Part shown: positions 44,899 through 55,290 of the stretch, in pieces
Numbering within the stretch: the stretch's first letter is position 1
Layout: each line of letters begins with the position of its first letter
NCBI GenBank assembly: GCA_037179335.1
Contig: JAKZHN010000005.1
Span: 1-64,000 of the forward strand
DNA from: Cyclaneusma minus
Taxonomy: Eukaryota > Ascomycota > Leotiomycetes > Marthamycetales > Marthamycetaceae
Direction of reading: 5' to 3'
Length of the DNA stretch: 64,000 nt
The notes under the pieces: generated by a model
What the model was told of the DNA's origin: nothing
Databases searched by the model: none
Seen by the model: only the letters and a program-made list of their open reading frames with translations
Position numbers and translations under genes: made by a program

Positions 44899-46830
44899 AT
44901 GTCTGGCAAGCTCGACCAGTCTCTCGACGAGATCCTCTCCACCAACCGCACCCGCGGTGGTGCTCGCGGTGGACGACATGTTGGCCGTCCCCGCGCTGCG
45001 AAGACCGCTGGCGCCCCCGCCGGTGGCATCAGAAAGAACGGCGCTCGAGGCGCGAAGCAAGCTACCAAGGCCACTGTTCCCACTGGCCCTGCCTCCTCGC
45101 GCAACTCTGGTAGCAAGATTGCTGTCAGCAACTTGGTATGCTTCCCCATCCTACCCTCACTGCGCGACCACAGCTAACACATCACTCAGCCTTTCGATGT
45201 CACGGAGCCATTGCTTAAGGTATGTTGCACATAAGGCATCGATGCCTTTAGATTATTGTCGAACTCTCCACCTCCACCATCGAATCTATACACCGTGCGA
45301 ATATTTACGAAGGCGTCGCGCTGCAACGGTCATTCCACCGATTTGATCCCGGGGAATACCTCAGAGACAAGCTCCTCTGTTCATTATCCATTTTTGGCTA
45401 TCTATATGGAGATGACATGAATACGAGCACTTCCCCTCATATCCACTACTTCCCAGTTCTCTGGAAGTCGGGTACGGAAGCAAGCCTCCTTCTCTGCGCA
45501 TAGATTGTTCATCAGTCAGGTCCAATCTGTGTGCCTAGAAGTCGAGAGCGTCTCAGGTCTTGCAGTATGCTGGATCTCTTCAGGCAGCCTGGCAAGCTCC
45601 TCAAGCATGATCTTCAGCGCAGACCTTTATATGGCCAAGGCCGTTGCTCCACCTTCCATGACCCATACCTTTTTGGATACTTTGAGGAGTGACCTCCCAA
45701 CTTCAGCGAGCGTAGCAGTGCAGCGAGCAGCGAGCAGTTCGAAACGGTGCCGTTTTATGACAGCTATTTCTTTCATTCCAATGGAGAGCGATATCGGGGA
45801 CTTTCCTACTGTTTTCTGAGGGGCGTGGCCGTCCATGCGCCTCGTTGTGGTGGACTTGGTGATGAGCATGTTGGCTGTTGGGGTCCTCTGTTTCAAGAGC
45901 TGGATGTTGCATGTTCGGGGATCGGTATATGTTTGTGGTCTGTTGTGATTGCCGCAGTGGCAGATGGTGTGGGCCAGAACCCAGGACGCTTGATTGGATT
46001 TCTGTTTTCATGCTTCTCTCCCGGCTGGTCTTGCCTATGACTACTAATGCTCGCTGCTCGCTCGCTGTTGTGGATCTGTCTTTCAGGATGGACTGCCGAA
46101 TGCCTGGTCGATTTCTGTTTCGTTTTTCTTGCCGAGGCCGAATCACGATCGAGACACGAAGTGGATATTTTCAACGATTATGGATGACTGACGTGGCCCG
46201 TCTCGGGAATTAGGATTACTTCGTGCAGGCAGTCGGACCTATCAAGAGAGTCGAACTTTTCTACGGACCCAATGGCCAGAGTCGCGGAATCGCCAACATC
46301 ACCTTCACTCGTCCCGACGCTGCTGCCAAGGCCTCCAAGGAACTCAACGGTCTGCTTGTCGACAAGAAGCCCATGAAGGTATGCAATGCTCGACTGTTGT
46401 CCTATATGCAAGAAGCGTCATGCTAATTTCTTCCAGATCGAGGTTCTTTTGGACGCTTCAGTTGCAGCCAGTCTCCCCGGCCCCAAGAGTCTCAAGGAGC
46501 GCATTGCCGCGTAAGTAACTCATCATGTCCATAGTCATGGACCAAGCTAACATAGTCGCAAGTGAGAACAAGAATCAGCCCAAGTCCGCTGCCGGCAAGA
46601 TCGCCGCCAACGGTGCTAAGGCTGGCCGAGGCCGTGGTGAGAAGAAGGGACGTGGTGGCCGTGCTGGTCGTGCTGGTCGTCCCGCCAAGAAGACCGCCGA
46701 AGAGCTCGACTCTGAGATGGCCGACTACTTCCAGGCCGGTGAGGCCAATGGCGCTGAGACTGCCGGAGCCTCCAGCGGAGCCGCCGCCCCTGCCACCAAC
46801 GGCGATGTCATGGACGAGGAGATCTTGTAA
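44899..46830 (+). CDS. yra1: mRNA export factor Yra1/ALY (REF family)
   Basis: 257 aa from exons 44899-45135, 45190-45219, 46214-46378, 46437-46510 and 46563-46830 (774 nt). The N-terminal box (LDQSLDEILSTNR) and the Arg/Gly-rich region precede one RRM: RNP2 in IAVSNLPFDV, RNP1 in GQSRGIANITF. A Gly/Arg-rich C-terminus (GRGRGEKKGRGG) ends with the conserved motif AEELDSEMADYFQ. ALY/REF proteins couple splicing and transcription to export through Mex67. Exon 2 is 30 nt (PFDVTEPLLK). Intron 2 is 994 nt, far longer than any other intron in this window, and it breaks the RRM. Yeast YRA1 is known for a long, poorly spliced intron used in autoregulation, so the length may be functional. Intron 4's acceptor was chosen to give AENKNQPKS in frame. 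Confidence 0.93.
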
Positions 46831-47632
46831 TCATCTCGCCACACACATGACAAAGACTCCAAAGCGGAGCACAGACTTAGGGTAGCGTCTTCAGAACGCC
46901 CAAAGAAGGATCACCAATAGGTTCTTCACTATTCATCCAACAGCGTCTTTAGGACACTCGGAGAAAGATCATCAATTGGTTTCCACTGTCCATTGTATCT
47001 TTGTACTTCAGCTCAGCGCTTCTCGACTTTCTCTGTTTGATCATCAAGACGCAACTCGGGGGTACACGGGCCGCAATTTGCCACACAGGCTCGGCGAGGA
47101 AGGATTCTGCGCGTTTCTTAAAGGGAAAAGGGCAATGGGGGGAATCGTTCTTCTCGCAGATAGGTACTCGGAGTATGATCAATTCATAGGCCGTTTGGCT
47201 TACATACCCAACCTTTGACTTCTGATATACGTGCATTACTGTCACCCCCTCTTGATACATTTGCCGGTGACTTCCCGACCCTCGGTCTCAATTGGAGGCC
47301 CTCGAGATTACTGAACCGTCCGAACAGGAACTACATGTACGACGATGGCGCGATAGATGCCCCACCCCCCCATTCCTGATTAGTCAAAGTCCAAACTAGC
47401 TACATCAGAGTCGTATTACCAAGCTCAACGAGCTCAAGGCTTGGTCATCGTCATTGGCGATCCGAACTTATATAGATCCCAGACCACGGTCTCTGAGCTT
47501 CCGTAAATCAACTCTATCCTTCACATCATAAACTCTTCGCCGCGCAATCGTTGAATGTCCCATAACTCTCAAGCTCGACTCTCAGTTTGTAGAAACCATT
47601 TGAGTCTAACCTCGCAGAAGCAAGACGTCGAC
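46831..47632. other. Intergenic, SDR promoter
   Basis: TTATATAG at 47468-47475, about 160 bp before the SDR start, is a likely TATA box. A C-rich ACCCCCCCATTCC stretch lies at 47,362-47,378. No gene. Confidence 0.45.
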
Positions 47633-48877
47633 ATGGCTGCTAGCAAGTTTTATGCCATTGTTGCTGGTGTTGGTGCTGGTACCGGTATCTCTCTGACTTC
47701 TCCTCTCTTCTACCCTCTCCCTCGTGTATCAGTCATTCCCTTTCTTCGAAGAGTCTGTTGCTGTTTACTTTACATATCCGTTTATCACTTAATACTCAGC
47801 GACTGTTACTGACTTCTCACTCACATAGGACGAGCTGTAAATATCCCACCCATCTTTCTCCATCCTCCCACTCATTTCCCCATTCCCCTCTCCGCCCCCT
47901 CCCCAATCTCCCCATCCAAACCACCACACACCCACAATCTCTACCGTCCAGTCCATTCTAACACTTACACGTCGTCCTCACACAGGCAGCGCTCAAATTC
48001 TCCCAAACCTACCCAGTAGTCCTCCTCGCCCGCAACGCCTCCAACTTCGACCCCATCGTCGACGAGATCACCAAAGCAGGAGGCCATGCAATTGGCGTCT
48101 CCACAGACGTGACATCCCAGAAATCTGTGGAGGATGCTTTTGCCACGATTAAGAAAGAGATGGGTGATAAAAAGTTGGCGGCGGCTGTGTTTAATGTGGG
48201 GGGACGATTTATTAGGAAGCCGTTCTTGGAGTTGAGTCTGGAGGAGGCGGAGGCGGGGTGGGAGGCTAATGGGTGAGTGGCCATACGTGTTTCTAGGACC
48301 GAGTCCTGGCCTCAAGGTCTCAAGCGGAAAGTTGTGGAATTCCTTCTTGAACTGATGCTGATGATTTTTTTGGACGACTAGACGCGGACTTTTCCTCTTC
48401 TCACAGAAAGCAATCCCACTACTCCTCGACTCAGTCGGGAAGAATGAGCACCCGCCAACCCTGATCCTCACCGGTGCAACAGCAAGTATCAAAGGCTCAG
48501 CACTGTGTGCATCTTTCGCAGCAGGCAAGTTTGCAATGCGCGCGCTGGGACAGAGTATGGCGAGAGAGTTTGGACCGAAGGGTGTGCATGTGGCGCATGC
48601 TATTATTGATGGCGTTATTGATATTCCGAGGACGAAGGAGTGGGCTGCGAATGGGGGGGTGGAGGATGGGAAGTTGAGGGCTGATGCTGTAAGTGTTCTT
48701 TTTTCACCTTGCTCTGTGTTTTTTTTTTTAGGATTGAGGGTTTTAAGAAAGGGGTAGGGGCTAATGTTTGTTGTGTGAATTGAATAGGTTGCGGAGGGTT
48801 ATTGGCAACTGCATACTCAGCATAGGTCGGCTTGGACACAGGAGCTGGACATGAGGCCGTTTGTGGAGAAGTGGTGA
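47633..48877 (+). CDS. Short-chain dehydrogenase/reductase
   Basis: 247 aa from five exons (47633-47684, 47829-47836, 47986-48272, 48382-48688, 48788-48877; 744 nt). The cofactor motif is GVGAGTGRAAALKF, an atypical G-x-G-x-G-T-G form; LLARN and DVTSQ fit dinucleotide binding, and FNVGG replaces the usual NNAG. The catalytic region reads GATASIKGSALCASFAAGKFA: a Ser and the K of AGKFA are present, but the Tyr of YxxxK is Phe (SFAAGK). It resembles the atypical SDR group without a classical catalytic Tyr, so activity is uncertain. Exon 2 is an 8-nt microexon (GACGAGCT) that completes T-G-R-A; without it the Rossmann motif is broken. Substrate unknown. Confidence 0.85.
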
Positions 48878-49462
48878 GCTGTGGTTTGATGGGCGAAGAG
48901 TGAGATACACGTAGCAGAAGATTAGGACACTTGGGAGTTGTTATGACTGAGGAGTCGAATCCTCACTTCTCAGTGGCTGAAAATGGAAATGCACTTACCT
49001 CGCTATACTCCCTCGCTCTGCCAATGCCATTCCAAGGTTTGAACCGAACCCGCGCTCTTTTGAAAGGCAAAAAGGCTCGTTGCACACCGAATCAGACTAT
49101 CAGTGCTCATATTATAAGCTGTAAACTTCAAGTATATGCCTCCAACGCTTGGCTACCTTAAACGGAAAGCCCTGAAATCACCAGAGCCATCAGCTTCTTG
49201 AAACTGCCCCCAGCTGGCTCTCCGAGAACAAGTCACACCAAAACACACAGAACACAGCACCAAGTTTCCCCAACAGATCAACGCGAACGATTATTCTCCA
49301 TAAGCGACCTAGGTATTGAACACTCCAGGGCTAATTTATGCTACACGTAGCTAGTGCCCAACCTCAGCGCTCCAAATGCCATAACAGCCTTTTGCACCCG
49401 CAGTTCATGTCGGTCATCAAATTCAGCTGTGCATAGAACGATCCCTTTCAGCTGGCGTTCGT
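48878..49462. other. Intergenic, convergent
   Basis: 3' regions of the SDR (plus) and p23 (minus). No gene recognised. Confidence 0.45.
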
Positions 49463-50540
49463 TCAAGCAACCTCTTCAATCTTGGCCTTCGAGGTCTCGG
49501 CCTCGGCTTCGCCCTTTGCTTCTTCTCCTGCCTTGGCCTCCTCGCCCTTGGCCTCCTCCTCACCCTCCAGTCCGGGCATGTTGTCATCGTCGTCGTCTTC
49601 GCCTTCGTCCTCGTCGCCCATGCCGGGCATGCCTGCGCCGGCGCCGAGTTTCGAGAAGTCAATGCCGCCGAAATCGCCCATACCGCCCATACCGCCCATA
49701 CCGCCCATACCGCCCATACCACCTAGAGATTTTGTCAGTATATGGAATGTGTAGGATTTTGTTAGTGGAAAGGATAGGAGGGAGGATGTGAAATTGCTGT
49801 ACCCATCATGGATGCCATGTCTCCTCCCATGCCTGGCATGCCGCCTGTTTTCATGCCGTTGGCTTTAATTGAATCACATAGAATCCACACTGGAAAGAGG
49901 TTACTTACCCATACCACCCATGTTGGCCATCATATCGTCATCGGGAGCGTCTTCTTGCTCATCCTCATCAACCCACTGTATGCCGATTAGTCCTGTGTAA
50001 CCCAAAGCGCCATTCTCTGCCACAAGCCAAAATAGCACACGTACCTTATCAAAGTCAGTCTTCAAAAAGTGCACCTTCTTAGCCTCCTTCAACAGGCGTG
50101 GCCAGTACTCCTCCTTCAGCTCCTTCTTCCTCAGCACCAGCTCGACATTCTTGCCCGTGTGGTTGACCTTGCTCGCCTTCTCGTCGATCTCGGCATAGAA
50201 TTCCAGCTCGACATGGTAGGTGCGCTTGAGCGATTCGGAGTGGCCGGTGAAGTTGAGCTTGGTCGAGGTTAGGTCGAGCTTGAGCTGGTCTTTGGGAACG
50301 TCGGGGACGGTGATGGTGAGGTACACAAAGTTCTTCTCGGCGTCGGTCTTGGAGGAGCGCTGGGCCCAGAGCACTTCGGAGAGGGTTAGTGGAGCTGTGG
50401 GTGAATGCGACGGGAGGGGATTGGGAGGAATTGGGGGAGGCTCGGAGCTGTGAGTGAGGCCGTAGCTGGTTCACAGCTCACGATGGTCGGTTTATTGCGG
50501 GGCTGGGCTCACCTTCGGGGATCTGAGTCTGCGTAGACAT
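49463..50540 (-). CDS. sba1: Hsp90 co-chaperone p23 (Sba1/Wos2)
   Basis: 254 aa from five exons (50513-50540, 50045-50394, 49909-49975, 49803-49862, 49463-49722; 765 nt). The CS domain occupies residues 10-125: EVLWAQRSSKTDAEKNFVYL, ITVPDV, the KLNFTGHS and YHVELEFY strands, ending EEYWPRLLKEAKKVHFLKTDFDKW. Then follow WVDEDEQEDAPDDD, a Met/Gly-rich section and an acidic Glu/Ala tail. p23 stabilises the closed ATP-bound Hsp90 dimer. The Gly/Met run (MGGMG)n is encoded by a 9-bp ACCGCCCAT repeat. The short exons 3 and 4 (67 and 60 nt) both code for Gly/Met/Asp-rich linker. Confidence 0.95.
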
Positions 50541-51306
50541 CTTTGCAGTTGCGATAGTCGTCTTTGAGTGTGTGATGGATTCGCGGGGTGGAAAGAGATC
50601 AGACTATCGGAGAAAGTTGGCGAGAGAGCAGTTGTGCTTTGGCGAAGCGCTCAAAAGTGTGCAGCAGGCGGGACGAGGCTGAGCGATGGAAGCGCCGCGA
50701 AGATGGGAGAAGACTCAGCAAACTCGCCCAGCTGCTGCCCCCGGAAATGACAACCAAACATTATTTGCTGTCATCCCATTGACTTTGTAGCAAACTCTTG
50801 TTTTTGGTCACCAGCAGTCTCCTTTCAATACACTTTACATTGCCCCTTTCCGGTTATCACGAATCTGCACTTTCACGATGCTCGAGGACGAGATGGTGGT
50901 GACTCGAAAGCTGTCCTGTGTGGCTGGTGCGCCAAAGTAACTGCAAGACAGGAACACGTCAAGTCATTGCTCGCTGTCTCGACTTTTTTCTGACAAGTCG
51001 AAAAATGACTTGAACAGGGCCAAATGAAAACACTGATAAATTGATCAAAATCGGAAAAACTAAAATCATTTTGCTACCAAGGGTCCTCGAGCTTAAAAGG
51101 CGGCCTTCTATGCGGCTCTTGGCGGCAACGTCACCGGTCTCTTGTCACTTATCGGCCGAGCTATGTGCGCCTAAGCCTCGCGACGACATCCTGACATCCT
51201 GACAAGAGCCCAAACTCAAACCAATCTGCTGCCATCTGCCAGAAGCCGGCGGCTTGAACAGACTCAAGCTTCCAGAAAACCATCACGTCCCTCCCCACAC
51301 CCCACC
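50541..51306. other. Bidirectional promoter p23 / vps24
   Basis: 766 bp between divergent starts. No gene. The region near 50,990-51,060 is AT-rich. Confidence 0.45.
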
Positions 51307-52071
51307 ATGGAGACCCTCAAAGCCGTCTTCTGGAAGCCCGACCCCCAAGTCCAAGTGCGTTCCCCCCCCCCCCCCCAATATCCCCCAACCACCTCACCCT
51401 CCTTCACAGCTCAAACTAACAGCTCAGCCCAGGTCCGCAAATGCAACGAGCTGATCCGCAAAAATACGCGCAAGCTAGACCGCGACATCCAGCAACTCAA
51501 AGCCGTCGAGAACAAAACCCGCAGCCTAATCCTCGCCGCCAACCGCCGCGCCCAACGCAACCCCTCGCAAGCCGCCTCCGCCTCATCTGAAACCCGCATC
51601 TTCGCGCGCGAGCTCATCCGCACCCGCAAAACCACCGCTCGTCTCGTAACGTCAAAAGCACAGCTGCAGTCTGTGGCTATGCAGGTGCAGGAAGCTTTTG
51701 CCGTGAGGAAGATTGAGGGCAGTATTAGAGCGAGCACGGGTATTATGAAGGATGTGAATAGTCTGGTTCGATTACCGGAACTGACGGGGACGATGAGGGA
51801 ACTGAGTCAGGAGTTGGTAAAGGCGGGCATTATTGAGGAGATGGTGGGGGATAGCTTGCCGGATGCGAATTTGGAGGATGAGGATGAGGAGGCGGAGACG
51901 GAGGTTGATAAGGTGTTGGGTGAGATTTTGAGCGATCGGATGGGGAAGGTGGCCGCGCCGCCGAAGGAACAGGCAGCGGCGCCGCAGCCGGCTGTGGAGG
52001 AGGAGGAGGACGAGGATGCGGAGGCTATGTTGTCGCAGATGAGGGGAAGGCTGGAGGCCTTGAAGAGCTGA
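51307..52071 (+). CDS. vps24: ESCRT-III subunit Vps24 (CHMP3)
   Basis: 228 aa from exons 51307-51354 and 51433-52071. The N-terminal ESCRT-III basic helices (CNELIRKNTRKLDRDIQQL) follow the Vps24-type start METLKAVFWKPDP. An acidic linker leads to the C-terminal MIM helix AEAMLSQMRGRLEALKS. With Snf7 and Vps2 it forms the filament that severs multivesicular-body necks and is disassembled by Vps4. The 78-nt intron is a multiple of three and stop-free, so retention would insert 26 Pro/Thr/Ser-rich residues; it contains a run of 15 C. The spliced form gives the family-typical Q-V-R-K-C-N junction and is preferred. Confidence 0.95.
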   Translation: METLKAVFWKPDPQVQVRSPPPPQYPPTTSPSFTAQTNSSAQVRKCNELIRKNTRKLDRDIQQLKAVENKTRSLILAANRRAQRNPSQAASASSETRIFARELIRTRKTTARLVTSKAQLQSVAMQVQEAFAVRKIEGSIRASTGIMKDVNSLVRLPELTGTMRELSQELVKAGIIEEMVGDSLPDANLEDEDEEAETEVDKVLGEILSDRMGKVAAPPKEQAAAPQPAVEEEEDEDAEAMLSQMRGRLEALKS

Positions 52072-52608
52072 GTGGAGATGGTGTGAGGGCGGTGGGACGG
52101 TGTTATATGGCGTTTGGACAGCGGTATATGGTCTGGCCGGGACACTGGGTCAAGAGGAGTATCGTGTTTAGCCTTTTTGCAATAGAGCATTGCTGAGTTC
52201 AAAAGCCAGTCCTTTCTTGTTCGACCTGGTATAATTAAATCTCCAAATCTGCCCAAAACAGGTTTAGATAACATCCCCATGTTGAGGAAGGAAGGGAGGC
52301 TCGAACTACTGGATATTTGATTAGCAGGACGGGGAGTGATAGGAAAGTGTAAGATTGGGAGATTGGTGCGTTCGATTTCAGAGGCTGAGAGAACGAAATA
52401 TATATCCCGTATAGCATGCTGTATACGGGTCTCTAAATTCCCGAACACTGAGACTTAGTCCAACGAGGTAGTCTCGTAGCACTGCCGTCCAGCAATCCCA
52501 GTGCCGCTTTAGTGCACTCCGTCACACTTCTCACCCACGACCTCCACAAGCCACTCCATCAACCCTCACACAATCCCACTCCCCCATCCCCAACCCCACA
52601 CACTCGCC
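52072..52608. other. Intergenic, no gene seen
   Basis: The 3' region of vps24 and promoter of the DUF866 gene. The 80 bases before the next ATG are C-rich (CCACTCCCCCATCCCC). Confidence 0.4.
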
Positions 52609-53391
52609 ATGCTCGTCCTAACCCTCACCGCCGATCTATCCGGGTAAGTTTACTTACTGCAGCTTTCTCAGAAATAGGAGATGTGCTGATAGCTCCTCCA
52701 GCGTCACAAACCTCCGTCCCAATGACACAGAGGAAAACGCATTCTTCTACACCTTCCAAGTGCAATGCAGCTCTTGCCGCGAAACTCATCCTAATTTCGT
52801 TAATATGAGTCGATTTGTAAGAAAACTTTTTCTGCGCTTTTACTTTCACATGTTCATGGCTTTGTAGCTTCAGGGCTGATCCATTATGGAATGTAGGAAG
52901 TCAAGGAGATGAGCGGAAGTAGGGGGGAGGCTAACTTCGTGTGGAAGTGTAAGTCGTGCAAGGTCTGTTTTTCCGGGAGATGGGGAGAGATTGAGTGCAT
53001 GGGGAAAAGCTTAGGGGCAATGCTGATGATGAGAAACAGAGAGAGTCATCGGCATCTATCAAAACGCCTCCTACGGCCTACAAGCAAGCTTCGCCGCCTA
53101 CGAGACAGAAGATTCTCGAGGTTGATTGTCGGGGGCTTGAGTTGATGGATTTCAAAGCTGAGGTATGTTTTGCTTCGATTGGCTCGAGTACTTATGGTGG
53201 CATGGAGTTCGGGAGTGGACGATAGCTAAGATGACAAACAGGGAGAATGGCTTGCGGATGGCATTGAATCAGGCACCAAGTTCTCGGGGATTGATTTGGT
53301 GGAGCAGGATGGCGAGTGGTATGACTATGATGAGAAGGCGGGCGAGGAGGTGAGCATTATGGATATGAAGTGGGAGATTAGGAGGAATTGA
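52609..53391 (+). CDS. CXXC zinc-binding protein, DUF866/CZIB (C1orf123) family
   Basis: About 162 aa from five exons (52609-52643, 52702-52816, 52897-52962, 53040-53162 and about 53243-53391). It has the family start MLVLTLTADLSG and VTNLRPNDTEENAFFYTFQV, then two CxxC pairs: QCSSCRETH and WKCKSCKRES, which form the zinc site. MSGSRGEANFVWKC is strongly conserved. The C-terminal half (ILEVDCRGLELMDFKAEGEW, then a short acidic strand) completes the beta fold. The cellular role of this eukaryote-wide family is not established. All four introns are 54-80 nt. Confidence 0.92.
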
Positions 53392-53808
53392 AGTGCTGCA
53401 ATGTGCATGGGATGGGTTTGTTCAGATGGGGAGGAGAAAGGCTGGGTTGATACCCCGAGGTATTGCAAGAATTCCTAGCGTTGCTTCAACTTGAACACTA
53501 AGATGAAATATTTCCTGCGATCAAATGAAACAATGATCCCTGACTTCTCAATTAATTTATCTAATTTTTGATATGTCAAAGAAGACATTGAAGCTTCTAG
53601 TAACCTTGTACACGTCGAGGGTTGAAGTTCAGAACCCTCCCGGCGATTGCTCTCGCTGTCTCGCTTACCTAAACAGCATCTCAAAAGCGGCACTCCAAAA
53701 CCTCCAACCTCGCCGACAAGGCTCGCGACATCAATCCCAAAAGCTCAACTCCAGTCCACGCGACACCTCCAACACCCACCCATCCCTCTGCCTCTTCCTA
53801 CCGCCAAG
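53392..53808. other. Intergenic, SmF promoter side
   Basis: Between two plus-strand genes; the leader before smx3 is C-rich. No gene. Confidence 0.4.
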
Positions 53809-54362
53809 ATGAGTGTGCGTCTTCCCTTTCCTTGCCCCCCAGTCTCGAATTCCGCCATCCATTTACACATCCAAAGTATGTGAAGCTGACGCACGCGCAA
53901 AACCAGTTCATGCCCATCAACCCGCGCCCGATGCTGCAAGGCCTCGTCAACGAAGAAGTAATCGTGCGCCTCAAATGGGGCCAGACGGAATACAAAGGCC
54001 GCTTGGTGTCGATCGACAGCTACATGAACATTCAGCTTACGAATACTGAGGAGTACATTGAGAGGAAGATGACGGCTGCACTGGGGCAGGTTTTGATACG
54101 GTATGTGGAAGGAAGGTGCTCGGATGGGAGATGGGATACTGGGATTGGGATGGATGATGGGCCGTGTTGGAGTGGTGGATTGGGGGAAGTGGGGAGTTGG
54201 ATGATATGATGGGATGAGGAGATGAGATGAGATGATGGTGTTTTGCTTTACTGCGAGACGATGAGATGGGATGCTAATGATGGGCGCAATAGGTGTAACA
54301 ACGTCCTCTGGATCCAAGGCGCGAATCAGAGCAGCAATGGCGATACGAAGATGGAGGGATGA
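53809..54362 (+). CDS. smx3: Spliceosomal Sm protein F
   Basis: 89 aa from exons 53809-53814, 53907-54100 and 54293-54362 (270 nt). It reads MSFMPINPRPMLQGLVNEEV, Sm1 in RLKWGQTEYKGRLVSIDSYMNIQL, and Sm2 in LGQVLIRCNNVLWIQG, which identifies SmF (the YMNIQL plus IRCNN pair). It is part of the heptameric ring on U1, U2, U4 and U5 snRNAs. The first coding exon is only ATGAGT; the intron begins immediately after the second codon. The 192-nt second intron is flanked by GTATGT and an AATAG acceptor. Confidence 0.95.
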
Positions 54363-55290
54363 AGCAGGTTAGGTCGGTCGGACACACTTTTCTCGTAAGG
54401 TCTCACGGTCAGGAGCGGTCTGCTCCGAAATCAATCGCGGTCACAGCCACGCAGTGCTAGGACAACTAGCAGCCAGAGCGAGCGGTCTATTGCAGATCCC
54501 ATATCCAAAAGATTCTGGGGAAGGCGAGGGCGTGAATTCATCTGGATTACGGCGTTTTGAGAGAAATTCAGATGCTTTTTTCGGACGTTCGAGAACAGGT
54601 TATGTGAAAAATGATGATGCTTACTTGGATGAAGCGAAATCGGGCTACGAGCGCTGCTGGACAGACGAGTGAGCCGAGAAGATGAGGTTTTGAACGTACC
54701 TAGTGATAGTATGGTATGTGAAGCAACTGTTGCTAGCCAGACGCAAACGGAGAATCTGAGGGTCGTTGTTTCACAGGAGACTAGAGTGAGTTGAGCCACG
54801 AGGTACGTTCGCAAACTCGAAACGCTCCGCAGTTCGCAGAGCCCCTGGGATCCAGTATGCAGGTCAGGTGGCTTACACTAAACCGCTGCTAGACTTGCCA
54901 GCAAGGGTTATATAAAGAGCTTCCAAATGCTTCTTGTCCCACAAACATGTTTACATCCTCACCCGATCTCATTCGAGATAGCAGTCGAAGTCTGGATCAA
55001 GGAAGGATCGTTCCCAGCAGCAAGGAGAAAAGACGAAATATGTCAGACATGCAGAACGTCTCGACGATTTCCCCGCCGCCCGAGACTCGAGAGTCAAGCT
55101 CGGAGGTGATGGTAGAACGTAGCTTCGATGGCGGATGGAATAGGCTTGGCTAAACTTTCAAAGAAATAGCTAAGTCAAGAAAGATTGTGCTAGTTGTCTT
55201 GAAGGAGGTAGTGGTCAAGAAATGGCATATTGATATCGAGTCGTTAATGTATATTGCGTGCCTTAGATTGGAATATCGAGGCTTTCTGAA
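54363..55290. other. Gene-poor segment, left edge of repeat island
   Basis: No gene supported. TATATAAAG at 54909 sits 38 bp before a 68-codon frame (ATG 54947, MFTSSPDL...), too close for a usual promoter and without family similarity. Confidence 0.4.

Noticed and set aside
45505..46040. Plus-strand frames inside the YRA1 long intron, considered as extra exons or a nested gene
   Set aside because: The RRM is continuous without them and they show no RRM or other domain sequence; Cys/Trp-rich noise composition.
48931..49161. GTCGAATCC and GGTTTGAACC resembling tRNA B boxes, tested as a tRNA gene
   Set aside because: No matching A box or acceptor/anticodon stems at the required spacing.
54947..55153. 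68-codon frame downstream of a TATA box
   Set aside because: The ATG is only 38 bp from the TATA element, no homology, no splice partners; it sits in decayed repeat surroundings.
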